Part shown: positions 1-5,482 of the stretch, piece after piece | How the letters are laid out: each line of letters opens with the position of its first letter | How positions within the stretch are numbered: the stretch's first letter is position 1 | Assembly (NCBI GenBank): GCA_937928335.1 | Contig: CALFWN010000153.1 | Location: 1-5,821, forward strand | DNA length: 5,821 nucleotides | Reading direction: 5' to 3' | DNA from: an uncultured Litoreibacter sp. | GTDB lineage: Bacteria > Pseudomonadota > Alphaproteobacteria > Rhodobacterales > Rhodobacteraceae | Program-made: the position numbers and the translations under genes | The notes under the pieces: generated by a model | The model's database searches: none | What the model was told of the DNA's origin: nothing | What the model saw: the letters and a program-made list of their open reading frames with translations, nothing else

Positions 1-1
1 T

Positions 2-496
2 GGTCAGACCGACAACTCGACCTCCACGCCCAGCGGCGCCAGCGGTGATTTCGACGGTGACAGATGGCTGGCAAGCCTGGGCCTAGAGGGCCGTTGGGAT
101 CAGGCGGGCTACACGCTTCTGCCCGGCGTCGATGTGAGCTACGTGCGCGACGAGCAGGACGCCTATACCGACAGCGCCGCTGCATTGGTTGCGGAACAAT
201 CCGTCAGCTACACCGATGTCGCCCTCGGGATGGGCATCGAGGTGCCGCTGGACGGCGCGGCCTCGGGGTTCATCGTGACCGGCGGGGTGGCAGGCATCTG
301 GTCCGACACGCGCCAGTCTATTGGTGGCACCACGCTGGAGACCTTCAGCAACGGCGTGCGCGGACGGCTGGATCTGGGCTTCCGCTATGACAGCGGCAAG
401 GGTCTGCAATCCACGGCGAATGTGTTTGTTGACGGGCTTGGCGATGGTGACGCAACCACGCTTGGGGCGACGCTCGGGGTGTTCATGGCGTTCTAG
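2..496 (+). CDS. Autotransporter-type outer-membrane beta-barrel protein, C-terminal part (5' end outside window)
   Basis: An open frame enters from the left edge and ends at a TAG at 494-496, leaving 164 C-terminal residues. The part upstream of the first internal ATG (134) clearly belongs to the same frame: it carries an acidic/glycine segment (GDFDGDRW) followed by alternating hydrophobic/polar stretches (WLASLGLEGRW, YTLLPGVDVSYVRD) typical of amphipathic beta strands. Further strands follow to the end, and the protein finishes with the aromatic residue Phe (FMAF), the usual terminal signal for outer-membrane insertion by the BAM complex. The family is the autotransporter/OmpA-like barrel, in which the C-terminal barrel sits in the outer membrane and anchors an N-terminal passenger. 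The passenger, signal peptide and roughly the first half of the barrel are not visible, so the protein's role cannot be stated. No terminator hairpin is seen before the next gene 82 bp downstream. Confidence 0.75.
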   Translation, partial: GQTDNSTSTPSGASGDFDGDRWLASLGLEGRWDQAGYTLLPGVDVSYVRDEQDAYTDSAAALVAEQSVSYTDVALGMGIEVPLDGAASGFIVTGGVAGIWSDTRQSIGGTTLETFSNGVRGRLDLGFRYDSGKGLQSTANVFVDGLGDGDATTLGATLGVFMAF

Positions 497-578
497 CGGC
501 CCCCAGCCGTCGCTCCCGAATGACCGCGCGCCGCCCTACGGCCTTGTGAAGCGGCCATTGCCGTGCTGTCTGGTCGCT

Positions 579-1478
579 ATGCAAGACGCGGCCAAACCCC
601 AAGCCAAACCCACCGAAACGGGCGACACGCTGCCCGGCTTCGCGCTGGCGCTGGTCACCTACCTGTTCTGGGGCGTGCTGCCGCTTTACATGAAGCTGCT
701 CGACCATATCCCGCCCGTCGAGATCGTCGCCCACCGCATCCTCTGGTCGGTCCCGATCGCCGGCGCGGTCCTCATTGCCATGCGTCGCACCGGCAGCCTG
801 ATCCCGATGCTCACCTCGCCACGCGCGCTGGCGCTGGCGGCCCTGACCGCGGTGCTGGTGTCGATGAACTGGGCGATCTATGTCTGGGCCATCACCTCCG
901 GCAACGCGCTGGAGGCCGCGCTGGGCTATTACATCAACCCGCTTTTCTCCGTGCTGCTGGGTTTCGTATTTCTGAAGGAGAGGCTGCAACCGCTGCAATG
1001 GGTCGCTGTGGCGCTGGCCGCAGGCGCGGTGGCCACGCTGGCATGGGATGCGGGCAAGCTGCCCGTCACCGGGCTGGGCCTGACGCTGACATGGGGCTTT
1101 TACGCCTTCTTCAAGCGCAAGCTGGAGATCGGCCCAAATCAGGGTTTCTTCCTTGAGGTGCTGATCCTGTCGGTCCCCTGCCTGATCTACTGGGCCTATC
1201 TTGGTGGCACCGGGCAAAGCCATTTCTCGGGCAATCTCTGGCTGATGCTGGGCGCGGGCGCGGTGACCGCCATCCCGCTGATGATGTACGCCAATGCGGC
1301 CAAGAAGCTGCGGCTGACGAGCATCGCGCTGATGCAATATCTCACCCCCACCATGATCCTGATCCTGGCGGTGTTCGTCTTTGACGAGCCTTTCGGTCAG
1401 GCCCGCGCCATCGCCTTTCCGATGATCTGGGCGGCGCTGGTGCTTTACTCGGTCTCCATGCTAAGGGCGCGGCCATGA
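579..1478 (+). CDS. rarD: RarD-family EamA/DMT permease
   Basis: This 299-residue polytopic inner-membrane protein belongs to the drug/metabolite transporter superfamily, RarD subgroup; family members are close to 295 residues. A short polar N-terminus (residues 1-18) precedes a run of hydrophobic helices, about ten in total. Family hallmarks include YLFWGVLPLYMK (28-39), the helix-end HRILWS (52-57), MNWAIYVWAI (96-105), LGYYINPLFSVLLGFVFLKERL-type text (115-136) and, near the end, the strongly conserved segment around YANAAKKLRLTS (237-248) with LMQYLTPT (251-258) and DEPF (269-272). The name comes from chloramphenicol resistance in Pseudomonas, but the physiological substrate of most members is unknown. 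ATG 579 is chosen because it gives family length. The frame is open far upstream, and neither this ATG nor the alternatives GTG 546 and TTG 558 has a clear Shine-Dalgarno sequence. The stop overlaps the rluA start (ATGA, 1475-1478). Confidence 0.9.
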   Translation: MQDAAKPQAKPTETGDTLPGFALALVTYLFWGVLPLYMKLLDHIPPVEIVAHRILWSVPIAGAVLIAMRRTGSLIPMLTSPRALALAALTAVLVSMNWAIYVWAITSGNALEAALGYYINPLFSVLLGFVFLKERLQPLQWVAVALAAGAVATLAWDAGKLPVTGLGLTLTWGFYAFFKRKLEIGPNQGFFLEVLILSVPCLIYWAYLGGTGQSHFSGNLWLMLGAGAVTAIPLMMYANAAKKLRLTSIALMQYLTPTMILILAVFVFDEPFGQARAIAFPMIWAALVLYSVSMLRARP

Positions 1479-2131
1479 CAAATGCCATGAGCAGTGACTA
1501 TACCCCGCCGCAAGACCCGCTCGAGGTGATCCACGAGGATGCGGAGCTCTTGTTGGTCAACAAGCCCCACGGGTTGCTGTCCGTGCCCGGCAAGGGGGAG
1601 CATCTGGCCGATTGCCTGATCGCCCGCGTCCAAAAGGCCTTTCCCACCGCGCTGCTGGTCCACCGGCTGGACCGCGACACCTCGGGCGTCATGGTCTTCG
1701 CGCTCACCAGGGCGGCGCAGCGCCATCTGGGGCTGCAATTCGAGAAACGCCATACGAAGAAAACCTATGTCGCCCTGGTGCATGGCGCGGTGGCGGAGAA
1801 ATCCGGCACCATAGACCTTCCGCTGATCGTGGATTGGCCCAACCGCCCCTTGCAGCATGTCAATTTCGAGACCGGCAAACCCGCGCTGACCGACTGGCGG
1901 CGCGGCGCGGTCAAGGATGGCATGACAAGGATGCGGCTTTCGCCCAGAACGGGCCGGTCCCACCAGCTGCGCGTCCATATGAAGGAACTGGGCCACCCTA
2001 TCGTGGGCGATCCTTTCTATTCAGACGATTGGCAGGGCTACCCGCGCATGATGCTGCACGCAGAGAGCTTGAAGCTGCGCCACCCCGAGGGCGGGCGCGG
2101 CATGGAGTTCAAGGCCAGGACACCCTTCTAG
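1475..2131 (+). CDS. rluA: Dual-specificity 23S rRNA/tRNA pseudouridine synthase RluA
   Basis: The 218-residue protein matches the short RluA type (E. coli RluA has 219) without an N-terminal S4 domain. It isomerises uridine to pseudouridine; the E. coli enzyme acts on U746 of 23S rRNA and U32 of several tRNAs. Visible motifs are YTPPQDP (9-15), VNKPHGLLSVPGK (28-40), the catalytic motif HRLDRDTSG (63-71) with nucleophile Asp66, LPLIVDWPNRP (115-125) and ETGKPALT (132-139), and the RTGRSHQLRVH motif (158-168). The LPLI.DWPNRP and ETGKPA segments resemble E. coli RluA specifically rather than RluC or RluD, which supports the symbol. ATG 1475 is preferred because it overlaps the rarD stop as ATGA and has AAGG about 8 nt upstream; an in-frame ATG at 1487 is an alternative. 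Translational coupling to rarD is inferred. The gene converges on the VOC gene with 8 bp between the stops. Confidence 0.94.
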   Translation: MTNAMSSDYTPPQDPLEVIHEDAELLLVNKPHGLLSVPGKGEHLADCLIARVQKAFPTALLVHRLDRDTSGVMVFALTRAAQRHLGLQFEKRHTKKTYVALVHGAVAEKSGTIDLPLIVDWPNRPLQHVNFETGKPALTDWRRGAVKDGMTRMRLSPRTGRSHQLRVHMKELGHPIVGDPFYSDDWQGYPRMMLHAESLKLRHPEGGRGMEFKARTPF

Positions 2132-2146
2132 GCGCCCTTCTAATAG
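2123..2146. repeat. 12-bp tandem duplication over two convergent stop codons
   Basis: CCCTTCTA occurs at 2123-2130 and again at 2135-2142, a 12-bp period. The first copy includes CTAG (2128-2131), which reads as TAG on both strands. On the + strand rluA stops at 2129-2131 and meets further in-frame stops TAA (2141-2143) and TAG (2144-2146). On the minus strand the VOC gene stops at 2142-2140 and meets a second in-frame TAG at 2130-2128. No convincing intrinsic terminator is seen between the two genes. Confidence 0.6.
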
Positions 2147-2718
2147 GGGTCTTTCGCCGCGCGGTCATCCGACAGGGACGGGCGCTGATGCGCCAGATGC
2201 TCAATCGCGTCGGCCAGATGCACCTCTCCAATCGCATGGTCCCCGGCAGCCACCCGGCGGCGATGCGCCTCGATCATCACATCGGCATGGGTGCAGCCCA
2301 CGGGCGGCTCGAACTTGTAGCAGGCGCATTCGATCAGGAACCCAAGCGGGTCCTTGAAATAGATCGAGTCCATGAAGCCGCGGTCCTTATGGCCCGAATG
2401 CCTGATCCCGCGCGCGTCCAGCCGCTCCGCGATCTGGCGGTAGGTGGCCAGCGACACGTTGATCGCCAGATGATGCACGCAGCCCGCATCCATCGGGGTG
2501 CGCTTATGCACCGGCTTGCGGGTCTCATTGGTGAAAATGGTGATCAGCCGCCCGTCGCCGGGGTCAAAATACAGATGCCCCTCGTCGGGGTCGTCCAGAT
2601 TGGGTTGGTCAAAAATAAACGGCATCCCCATCACGCCTTCCCAGAAATCAATCGAGGTCTGCCGGTCCGCCCCCATCAAAGTGATGTGGTGAACGCCTTG
2701 GGACTGTATCTTGCGCAT
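2140..2718 (-). CDS. VOC-superfamily metalloprotein (glyoxalase / extradiol dioxygenase-like)
   Basis: A 192-residue protein of the vicinal oxygen chelate fold. Two beta-alpha-beta-beta-beta modules are visible: residues about 8-65, starting VHHITL (9-14) and ending GRLITIFTN, and about 80-135, starting VHHLAINV (81-88) and ending DPLGFLIECA (123-132). Likely metal ligands by analogy with ring-cleaving dioxygenases are His11, His83 and Glu130; SIYFKDPLGFLIE is the typical signature of the last strand. A C-terminal tail of about 55 residues extends beyond the fold and contains several His and Asp/Glu residues. Such proteins are soluble cytoplasmic metalloenzymes, but members do lyase, isomerase, dioxygenase and resistance chemistry, so the substrate cannot be named. 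The start ATG has an AGGAG ribosome-binding site about 6 nt upstream (minus strand, around 2724-2729). The gene is divergent from csp and convergent with rluA, so it is probably monocistronic. Confidence 0.88.
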   Translation of the reverse strand: MRKIQSQGVHHITLMGADRQTSIDFWEGVMGMPFIFDQPNLDDPDEGHLYFDPGDGRLITIFTNETRKPVHKRTPMDAGCVHHLAINVSLATYRQIAERLDARGIRHSGHKDRGFMDSIYFKDPLGFLIECACYKFEPPVGCTHADVMIEAHRRRVAAGDHAIGEVHLADAIEHLAHQRPSLSDDRAAKDPY

Positions 2719-2778
2719 GATCGCTCCTGTGTCGGACGCGTTGAAACTAGCCGGAATTCGCCGAGCCGCAAATGGGTA

Positions 2779-2791
2779 GGGGGTTACCCCC
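2779..2791. repeat. Small G/C palindrome (GGGGG-TTA-CCCCC)
   Basis: The sequence GGGGGTTACCCCC is a perfect 5-bp inverted repeat with a 3-nt centre, followed on the + strand by CTTGATTAAT. It lies between the two divergent genes. It is not followed by a T run on either strand, so it does not look like a terminator. It may be an operator or a leader hairpin, or chance. Confidence 0.35.
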
Positions 2792-2924
2792 CTTGATTAA
2801 TCTGCGCCAGAGGTCCATGTGGGGAAGGCGACGTTACATCTATCGGAATCACTGCTCCTTTCAGGCTCAGTCTAACGATCCAGACATGACCTTGCCGACC
2901 TGCCGCATTCCGTGGGCAGTATTT

Positions 2925-2930
2925 AAGGAG
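2925..2930 (+). promoter_or_regulatory. Strong Shine-Dalgarno of csp
   Basis: AAGGAG lies 7 nt upstream of the ATG at 2938 and fixes the start of the cold-shock gene. It is among the best ribosome-binding sites in the window, as expected for a highly expressed small protein. Confidence 0.85.
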
Positions 2931-2937
2931 ACTTACG

Positions 2938-3144
2938 ATGGCTACTGGCACCGTAAAATGGTTCAACACAACAAAAGGCTTCGGCTTTATCGCCCCTGAT
3001 GGCGGCAGCAAAGACGTGTTCGTGCACATCTCGGCTGTTGAGCGCGCTGGCCTCACAGGCCTCAGCGACGATCAAAAAGTCACGTTCGATATCGAGCCTG
3101 GCCGTGACGGCCGCGAAAGCGCCGTGAACATCGCGCTGGCCTAA
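2938..3144 (+). CDS. CspA-family cold-shock protein
   Basis: A 68-residue single cold-shock domain (OB fold), full length for the family. It starts [10 protein letters not shown] with the conserved Trp8, followed by the RNP1 motif KGFGFI (13-18) and RNP2 VFVHIS (27-32). The acidic loop and the terminal segment [14 protein letters not shown] are typical of alphaproteobacterial, particularly Rhodobacterales, Csp proteins. These proteins bind single-stranded RNA and DNA in the cytoplasm, melt mRNA secondary structure and act as RNA chaperones and antiterminators. Some are cold-induced, others constitutive or stationary-phase induced; which applies here cannot be read from the sequence. The start is set by AAGGAG at 7 nt spacing. 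The gene appears monocistronic, with two hairpins directly behind it. Confidence 0.97.
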   Translation: MATGTVKWFNTTKGFGFIAPDGGSKDVFVHISAVERAGLTGLSDDQKVTFDIEPGRDGRESAVNIALA

Positions 3145-3153
3145 AGCCGCGCA

Positions 3154-3171
3154 GCCCTGATCTTTCAGGGC
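3154..3171 (+). other. Hairpin just downstream of csp
   Basis: GCCCTGA (3154-3160) pairs with TCAGGGC (3165-3171) around the loop TCTT, beginning 9 nt after the csp stop codon. It is followed by CCTTGG rather than a T run, so it is a poor terminator alone. It could stabilise the csp mRNA 3' end together with the larger hairpin downstream. Confidence 0.55.
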
Positions 3172-3181
3172 CTTGGAATTG

Positions 3182-3216
3182 AAAACGGGGCGCATCGTGA
3201 TGATGCGCCCCGTTTT
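3182..3216. terminator. Bidirectional intrinsic terminator between csp and aldehyde dehydrogenase
   Basis: A perfect 15-bp stem: 3182-3196 (AAAACGGGGCGCATC) pairs with 3202-3216 (GATGCGCCCCGTTTT) around the 5-nt loop GTGAT. The GC-rich core is flanked by an A4 tract on the left and a T4 tract on the right. It therefore works as a stem plus T run in both directions. It would end csp transcripts (+) and, 23 nt past the stop, the aldehyde dehydrogenase transcript (-). Confidence 0.88.
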
Positions 3217-3238
3217 CGTGTCCAAAAGGCCGTAGCCG

Positions 3239-4663
3239 CTATGTCCAGGCGCTCACTGCTTTCACTTCGCAGAACTCTTCCAGCCCGAACACGCCGCCCT
3301 CGCGGCCATTGCCCGATTGCTTGTAGCCGCCAAAAGGCGAGCCTTGCGCAAAGCCAGAGCCGTTGGTCTCCACCATGCCCGAGCGCACCCGCCGCGCCAC
3401 ACGGCGACGTTTCTCAAGATCTTCGGTCTGGATATAGTTGGTCAGCCCATAAGGCGTGTCATTGGCCAATGCTATGGCGTGTTCCTCGTCGTCAAATGGC
3501 ATGATCGACAGGACGGGGCCGAAAATCTCCTGTTTGTAGATCTCCATATCCGGGGTCACATCGACAAAGACGGTGGGGCGGCAGTAATAGCCCCGGTTCA
3601 GGTTCTCGGGCCGGCCCACGCCGCCTGCAACCAGCCTGGCGCCTTCCTTGATGCCCTGCTCGATCAGCCCCTGCACCTTGTCAAACTGCGCCTCCGAGAC
3701 CAGCGGCCCGATATGTTTGCCCTCTTCCGAGGCCGGGCCCACGACGGTCTTGTTGGCCATCTCGATGGCCTGTTCGACCGCCTCGTCATAGCGCGAACGC
3801 TCCACCAGCATCCGGGTGGGCGCGTTGCAGGACTGGCCGGTATTGCGGAAGCAGCGCACCACGCCCTGGGTCACGGCCTTCGGGTTGGCATCGGCAAAGA
3901 TGACATTGGCGCCCTTGCCGCCCAGCTCAAGCGACACGCGTTTCAGCGTCTCGGCGGCGGCGACGGAAATCAGCTTGCCCGCACGCGACGACCCGGTGAA
4001 AGACACCATATCCACCTCGGGATGCGCGCTCAGCTGCGATCCCACGCCGGGGCCGTCGCCATTGACCATGTTGAACACGCCCTTGGGGAAGCCCGCCTCG
4101 TGGATGAAGTCGGCAAAGAGAATGCCCGACAAGGGCGAGATTTCCGAGGGTTTCAGGACCGTGGTGCAGCCCACCGCCAGCGCGGGCACCACTTTCAGCA
4201 CGATCTGGTTCATCGGCCAGTTCCAGGGCGTGATCAGCGCGCAAACCCCGATGGGTTCATAAAGCGTGGCCTCCGTCTCGGTATACATGCGGTCAAATTC
4301 GAAGCTCTCCAGCGCCTTCAGAAACCCGCCCAGATGCCAGGAGCCTGCGCCAACCTGCTGCGCCCGCGCCAGATCCTGCGGCGCGCCCATCTCCAGCGAG
4401 ATCGCCTGCGCCATTTCCTCCGCCCGGTCATTATAGACCTCTGACAGCGTTTTCAGCAGCGCGATGCGCTCCTCCCTGGAGGTCTGTGACCATGCCTCGA
4501 AACTCGCCCGCGCGGCAGCCACTGCTGCGTTGGTATCGGCCTCGGACCCCAGCGAGATCGTCTCGCAGACCTCCTCCGTCGAGGGGTTGATGACGTCAAA
4601 GTCATGCGCCTTGGCCGGGGAGACCCAGGCGCCGTCAATGTAGAAATTCTTCGCGTTTTTCAT
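3239..4663 (-). CDS. NAD(P)-dependent aldehyde dehydrogenase family protein
   Basis: This 474-residue protein has the usual length of the bacterial aldehyde dehydrogenase superfamily. It oxidises an aldehyde to the carboxylic acid with reduction of NAD(P)+, in the cytoplasm. The active site is complete: Asn148 in TPWNWP (145-150), Glu246 in LELGGKGAN (245-253), nucleophile Cys279 in NTGQSCN (274-280) and Glu379 in QEIFGP (378-383). Cofactor-site landmarks are KPSE (171-174) and FTGS (222-225). The Glu in KPSE favours NAD+ over NADP+ in studied relatives, so NAD+ is the more likely cofactor. The substrate cannot be told from sequence. The ATG has AAGGA about 9 nt upstream. The gene lies 67 bp downstream of a TetR-family gene on the same strand with no terminator between, suggesting co-transcription or local control by that regulator. 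A strong hairpin follows its stop. Confidence 0.95.
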   Translation of the reverse strand: MKNAKNFYIDGAWVSPAKAHDFDVINPSTEEVCETISLGSEADTNAAVAAARASFEAWSQTSREERIALLKTLSEVYNDRAEEMAQAISLEMGAPQDLARAQQVGAGSWHLGGFLKALESFEFDRMYTETEATLYEPIGVCALITPWNWPMNQIVLKVVPALAVGCTTVLKPSEISPLSGILFADFIHEAGFPKGVFNMVNGDGPGVGSQLSAHPEVDMVSFTGSSRAGKLISVAAAETLKRVSLELGGKGANVIFADANPKAVTQGVVRCFRNTGQSCNAPTRMLVERSRYDEAVEQAIEMANKTVVGPASEEGKHIGPLVSEAQFDKVQGLIEQGIKEGARLVAGGVGRPENLNRGYYCRPTVFVDVTPDMEIYKQEIFGPVLSIMPFDDEEHAIALANDTPYGLTNYIQTEDLEKRRRVARRVRSGMVETNGSGFAQGSPFGGYKQSGNGREGGVFGLEEFCEVKAVSAWT

Positions 4664-4730
4664 GTGATGAGATCCTTCTGGCCCGCTTCAGGGCAACATG
4701 ATCCTCACCTAGCCTATCCGCAACCCCGAC

Positions 4731-5336
4731 TTAACCCGCAGGAGCGACCAGCTTTAGAAACGCCGCGACACGTGTTTCTGCCAATTGCGCGATATGCGCC
4801 TCTGACGGCTCCGGCACCGCGCCGATGACCCGCCTGATTTGCGCGTCGCCAATCACCAGCGAGATATACCACTCTGCCGCAATCCGTGGGGAGGCGGCGG
4901 TGATCTGCCCCTGTGCTGTCGCCTGTTCCATCAGCCCCGTGACCAAAATCGCAACCCGCTCGCGCCCGATCATGGCCAGAGCCCGCCCCAGCACCCCGGT
5001 TTCATCTGCCGCCGCCGCGCGGTTCAGGGCAATCGCGCGCTCTGCCGTCAACGCGCCCAGCAGGGTCGGGGCAAGCTGCCTTAGCGCCGCGACCGGGTCG
5101 CTATTGCGGGCAATCACGCCCTCCAGCTGGGCTTGAAACGCCTGCCCATGCCGGTCGATCAGAGCCGCCAACAGCCCCGCCTTATCGCCATACCACCGAT
5201 AGAGCGTCTCATTCGACGCCTGCGCGGCCTTCGCCACTGCCAGCATCGACGTCCCCGCATAGCCCTTTTCATGCAGGATGACATAGGCGGCCGCTTCGAT
5301 CTCGGCCCGCCGGGAGAGGCGGCTCTCTGGTTTCAT
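4731..5336 (-). CDS. TetR/AcrR-family transcriptional regulator
   Basis: A 201-residue one-component repressor-type regulator. The N-terminal helix-turn-helix is clear: helices from RRAEIEAAAYVILHEKGY (9-26), then TSMLAVAKAAQAS (29-41), and the recognition helix NETLYRWYGDKAGLL (42-56), with the classic TLYRWYGDK pattern. The rest (about 65-201) is an all-helical ligand-binding and dimerisation domain. The stretch around LNRAAAADETGVLGRALAMIGRERVA (104-129) resembles AefR-like C-terminal domains, but the ligand is unknown. ATG 5336 is the only sensible start; no Shine-Dalgarno sequence precedes it, so it may be leaderless or have a very short leader. Two inverted repeats lie 9-56 bp upstream, strongly suggesting autoregulation. 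Neighbours are an aldehyde dehydrogenase downstream on the same strand and a divergent peroxiredoxin, so a role in sensing a reactive electrophile or oxidant is inferred, not shown. Confidence 0.92.
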   Translation of the reverse strand: MKPESRLSRRAEIEAAAYVILHEKGYAGTSMLAVAKAAQASNETLYRWYGDKAGLLAALIDRHGQAFQAQLEGVIARNSDPVAALRQLAPTLLGALTAERAIALNRAAAADETGVLGRALAMIGRERVAILVTGLMEQATAQGQITAASPRIAAEWYISLVIGDAQIRRVIGAVPEPSEAHIAQLAETRVAAFLKLVAPAG

Positions 5337-5344
5337 GGCAATAA

Positions 5345-5362
5345 CCGTATCATAATATACGG
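5345..5362. promoter_or_regulatory. Putative TetR operator 1 (CCGTAT-N6-ATACGG)
   Basis: CCGTAT (5345-5350) and ATACGG (5357-5362) form a perfect 6-bp inverted repeat with a 6-nt AT spacer, 8 bp upstream of the TetR start codon. Seen as CCGTA-N8-TACGG it is the same site as the second repeat. The overlapping hexamer TATGAT (minus strand, 5354-5349) is a possible -10 of the TetR gene, which would put transcription start very near the ATG. No good -35 is visible. Confidence 0.65.
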
Positions 5363-5372
5363 ATTTATAAAG

Positions 5373-5392
5373 TCCGTAATATAATGTACGGA
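5373..5392. promoter_or_regulatory. Putative TetR operator 2 (TCCGTA-N8-TACGGA) over a possible peroxiredoxin promoter
   Basis: TCCGTA (5373-5378) and TACGGA (5387-5392) form a 6-bp inverted repeat with an 8-nt spacer. Its core CCGTA-N8-TACGG is identical to operator 1 and lies 29 bp away. The spacer contains TATAAT (5380-5385) on the + strand, a perfect -10 hexamer for the peroxiredoxin gene, though the -35 position (5357-5362, ATACGG) is poor. A protein bound here would block polymerase; repression is inferred. Confidence 0.62.
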
Positions 5393-5469
5393 AATCTAGT
5401 TTCGCCTTTGGGGATGTAAATCAAAAACGGGAGGCGTATATCTATCAAGAACCCCAAGCCTCACATATG

Positions 5470-5475
5470 AAGGAG
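5470..5475 (+). promoter_or_regulatory. Shine-Dalgarno of the peroxiredoxin gene
   Basis: AAGGAG is 7 nt upstream of ATG 5483. It decides between that start and an ATG at 5467, which is in another frame, overlaps this ribosome-binding site and has no Shine-Dalgarno sequence of its own. Confidence 0.85.
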
Positions 5476-5482
5476 ATCTCTG

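Larger units (their letters stand above)
2719..2937. other. Divergent intergenic region and csp leader
   Basis: This stretch separates the VOC gene (minus) from csp (plus). It must hold both promoters, but no strong -35/-10 pair is visible on either strand. The best weak candidate for the VOC gene on the minus strand is TTGCGG (2771-2766) with TAGTTT (2749-2744), a 16-bp spacer. For csp no convincing pair was found; TTGATT (2794-2799) or TTGCCG (2892-2897) could be -35 elements, but neither is matched by a good -10. The csp leader is probably long, as is usual for cold-shock mRNAs. The only structured element seen is the GGGGG/CCCCC palindrome at 2779-2791. No small gene is supported here. 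Confidence 0.4.

Noticed and set aside
134..496. A complete small gene starting at ATG 134
   Set aside because: The frame continues upstream to the window edge with beta-barrel-like sequence, so 134 is an internal methionine-less region of a larger gene rather than a start.
483..1337. Open frame on the minus strand (284 codons) opposite rarD
   Set aside because: Its composition (Gln/Arg/His-rich, no hydrophobic core) is that of the complement of a membrane-protein gene; no ribosome-binding site or motif.
1612..2796. Long + strand frame (394 codons) across rluA and the VOC gene
   Set aside because: It runs out of frame through rluA and antisense through the VOC gene, both of which have clear family motifs; low-complexity Arg/Ala/Pro translation.
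2772..2999. Small + strand frame (75 codons) across the csp leader
   Set aside because: It overlaps the csp start in another frame, has no ribosome-binding site and no family resemblance.
3317..4444. Long open frame on the + strand (375 codons) inside the aldehyde dehydrogenase gene
   Set aside because: It is antisense to a fully intact aldehyde dehydrogenase, is rich in Arg/His/Gly as expected of a GC-rich shadow frame, and shows no recognisable domain.
4681..4694. GCCC/GGGC hairpin in the TetR-aldehyde dehydrogenase gap as a terminator
   Set aside because: The stem is only 4 bp with no T run on the minus strand, so it gives no reason to split the two genes into separate transcripts.
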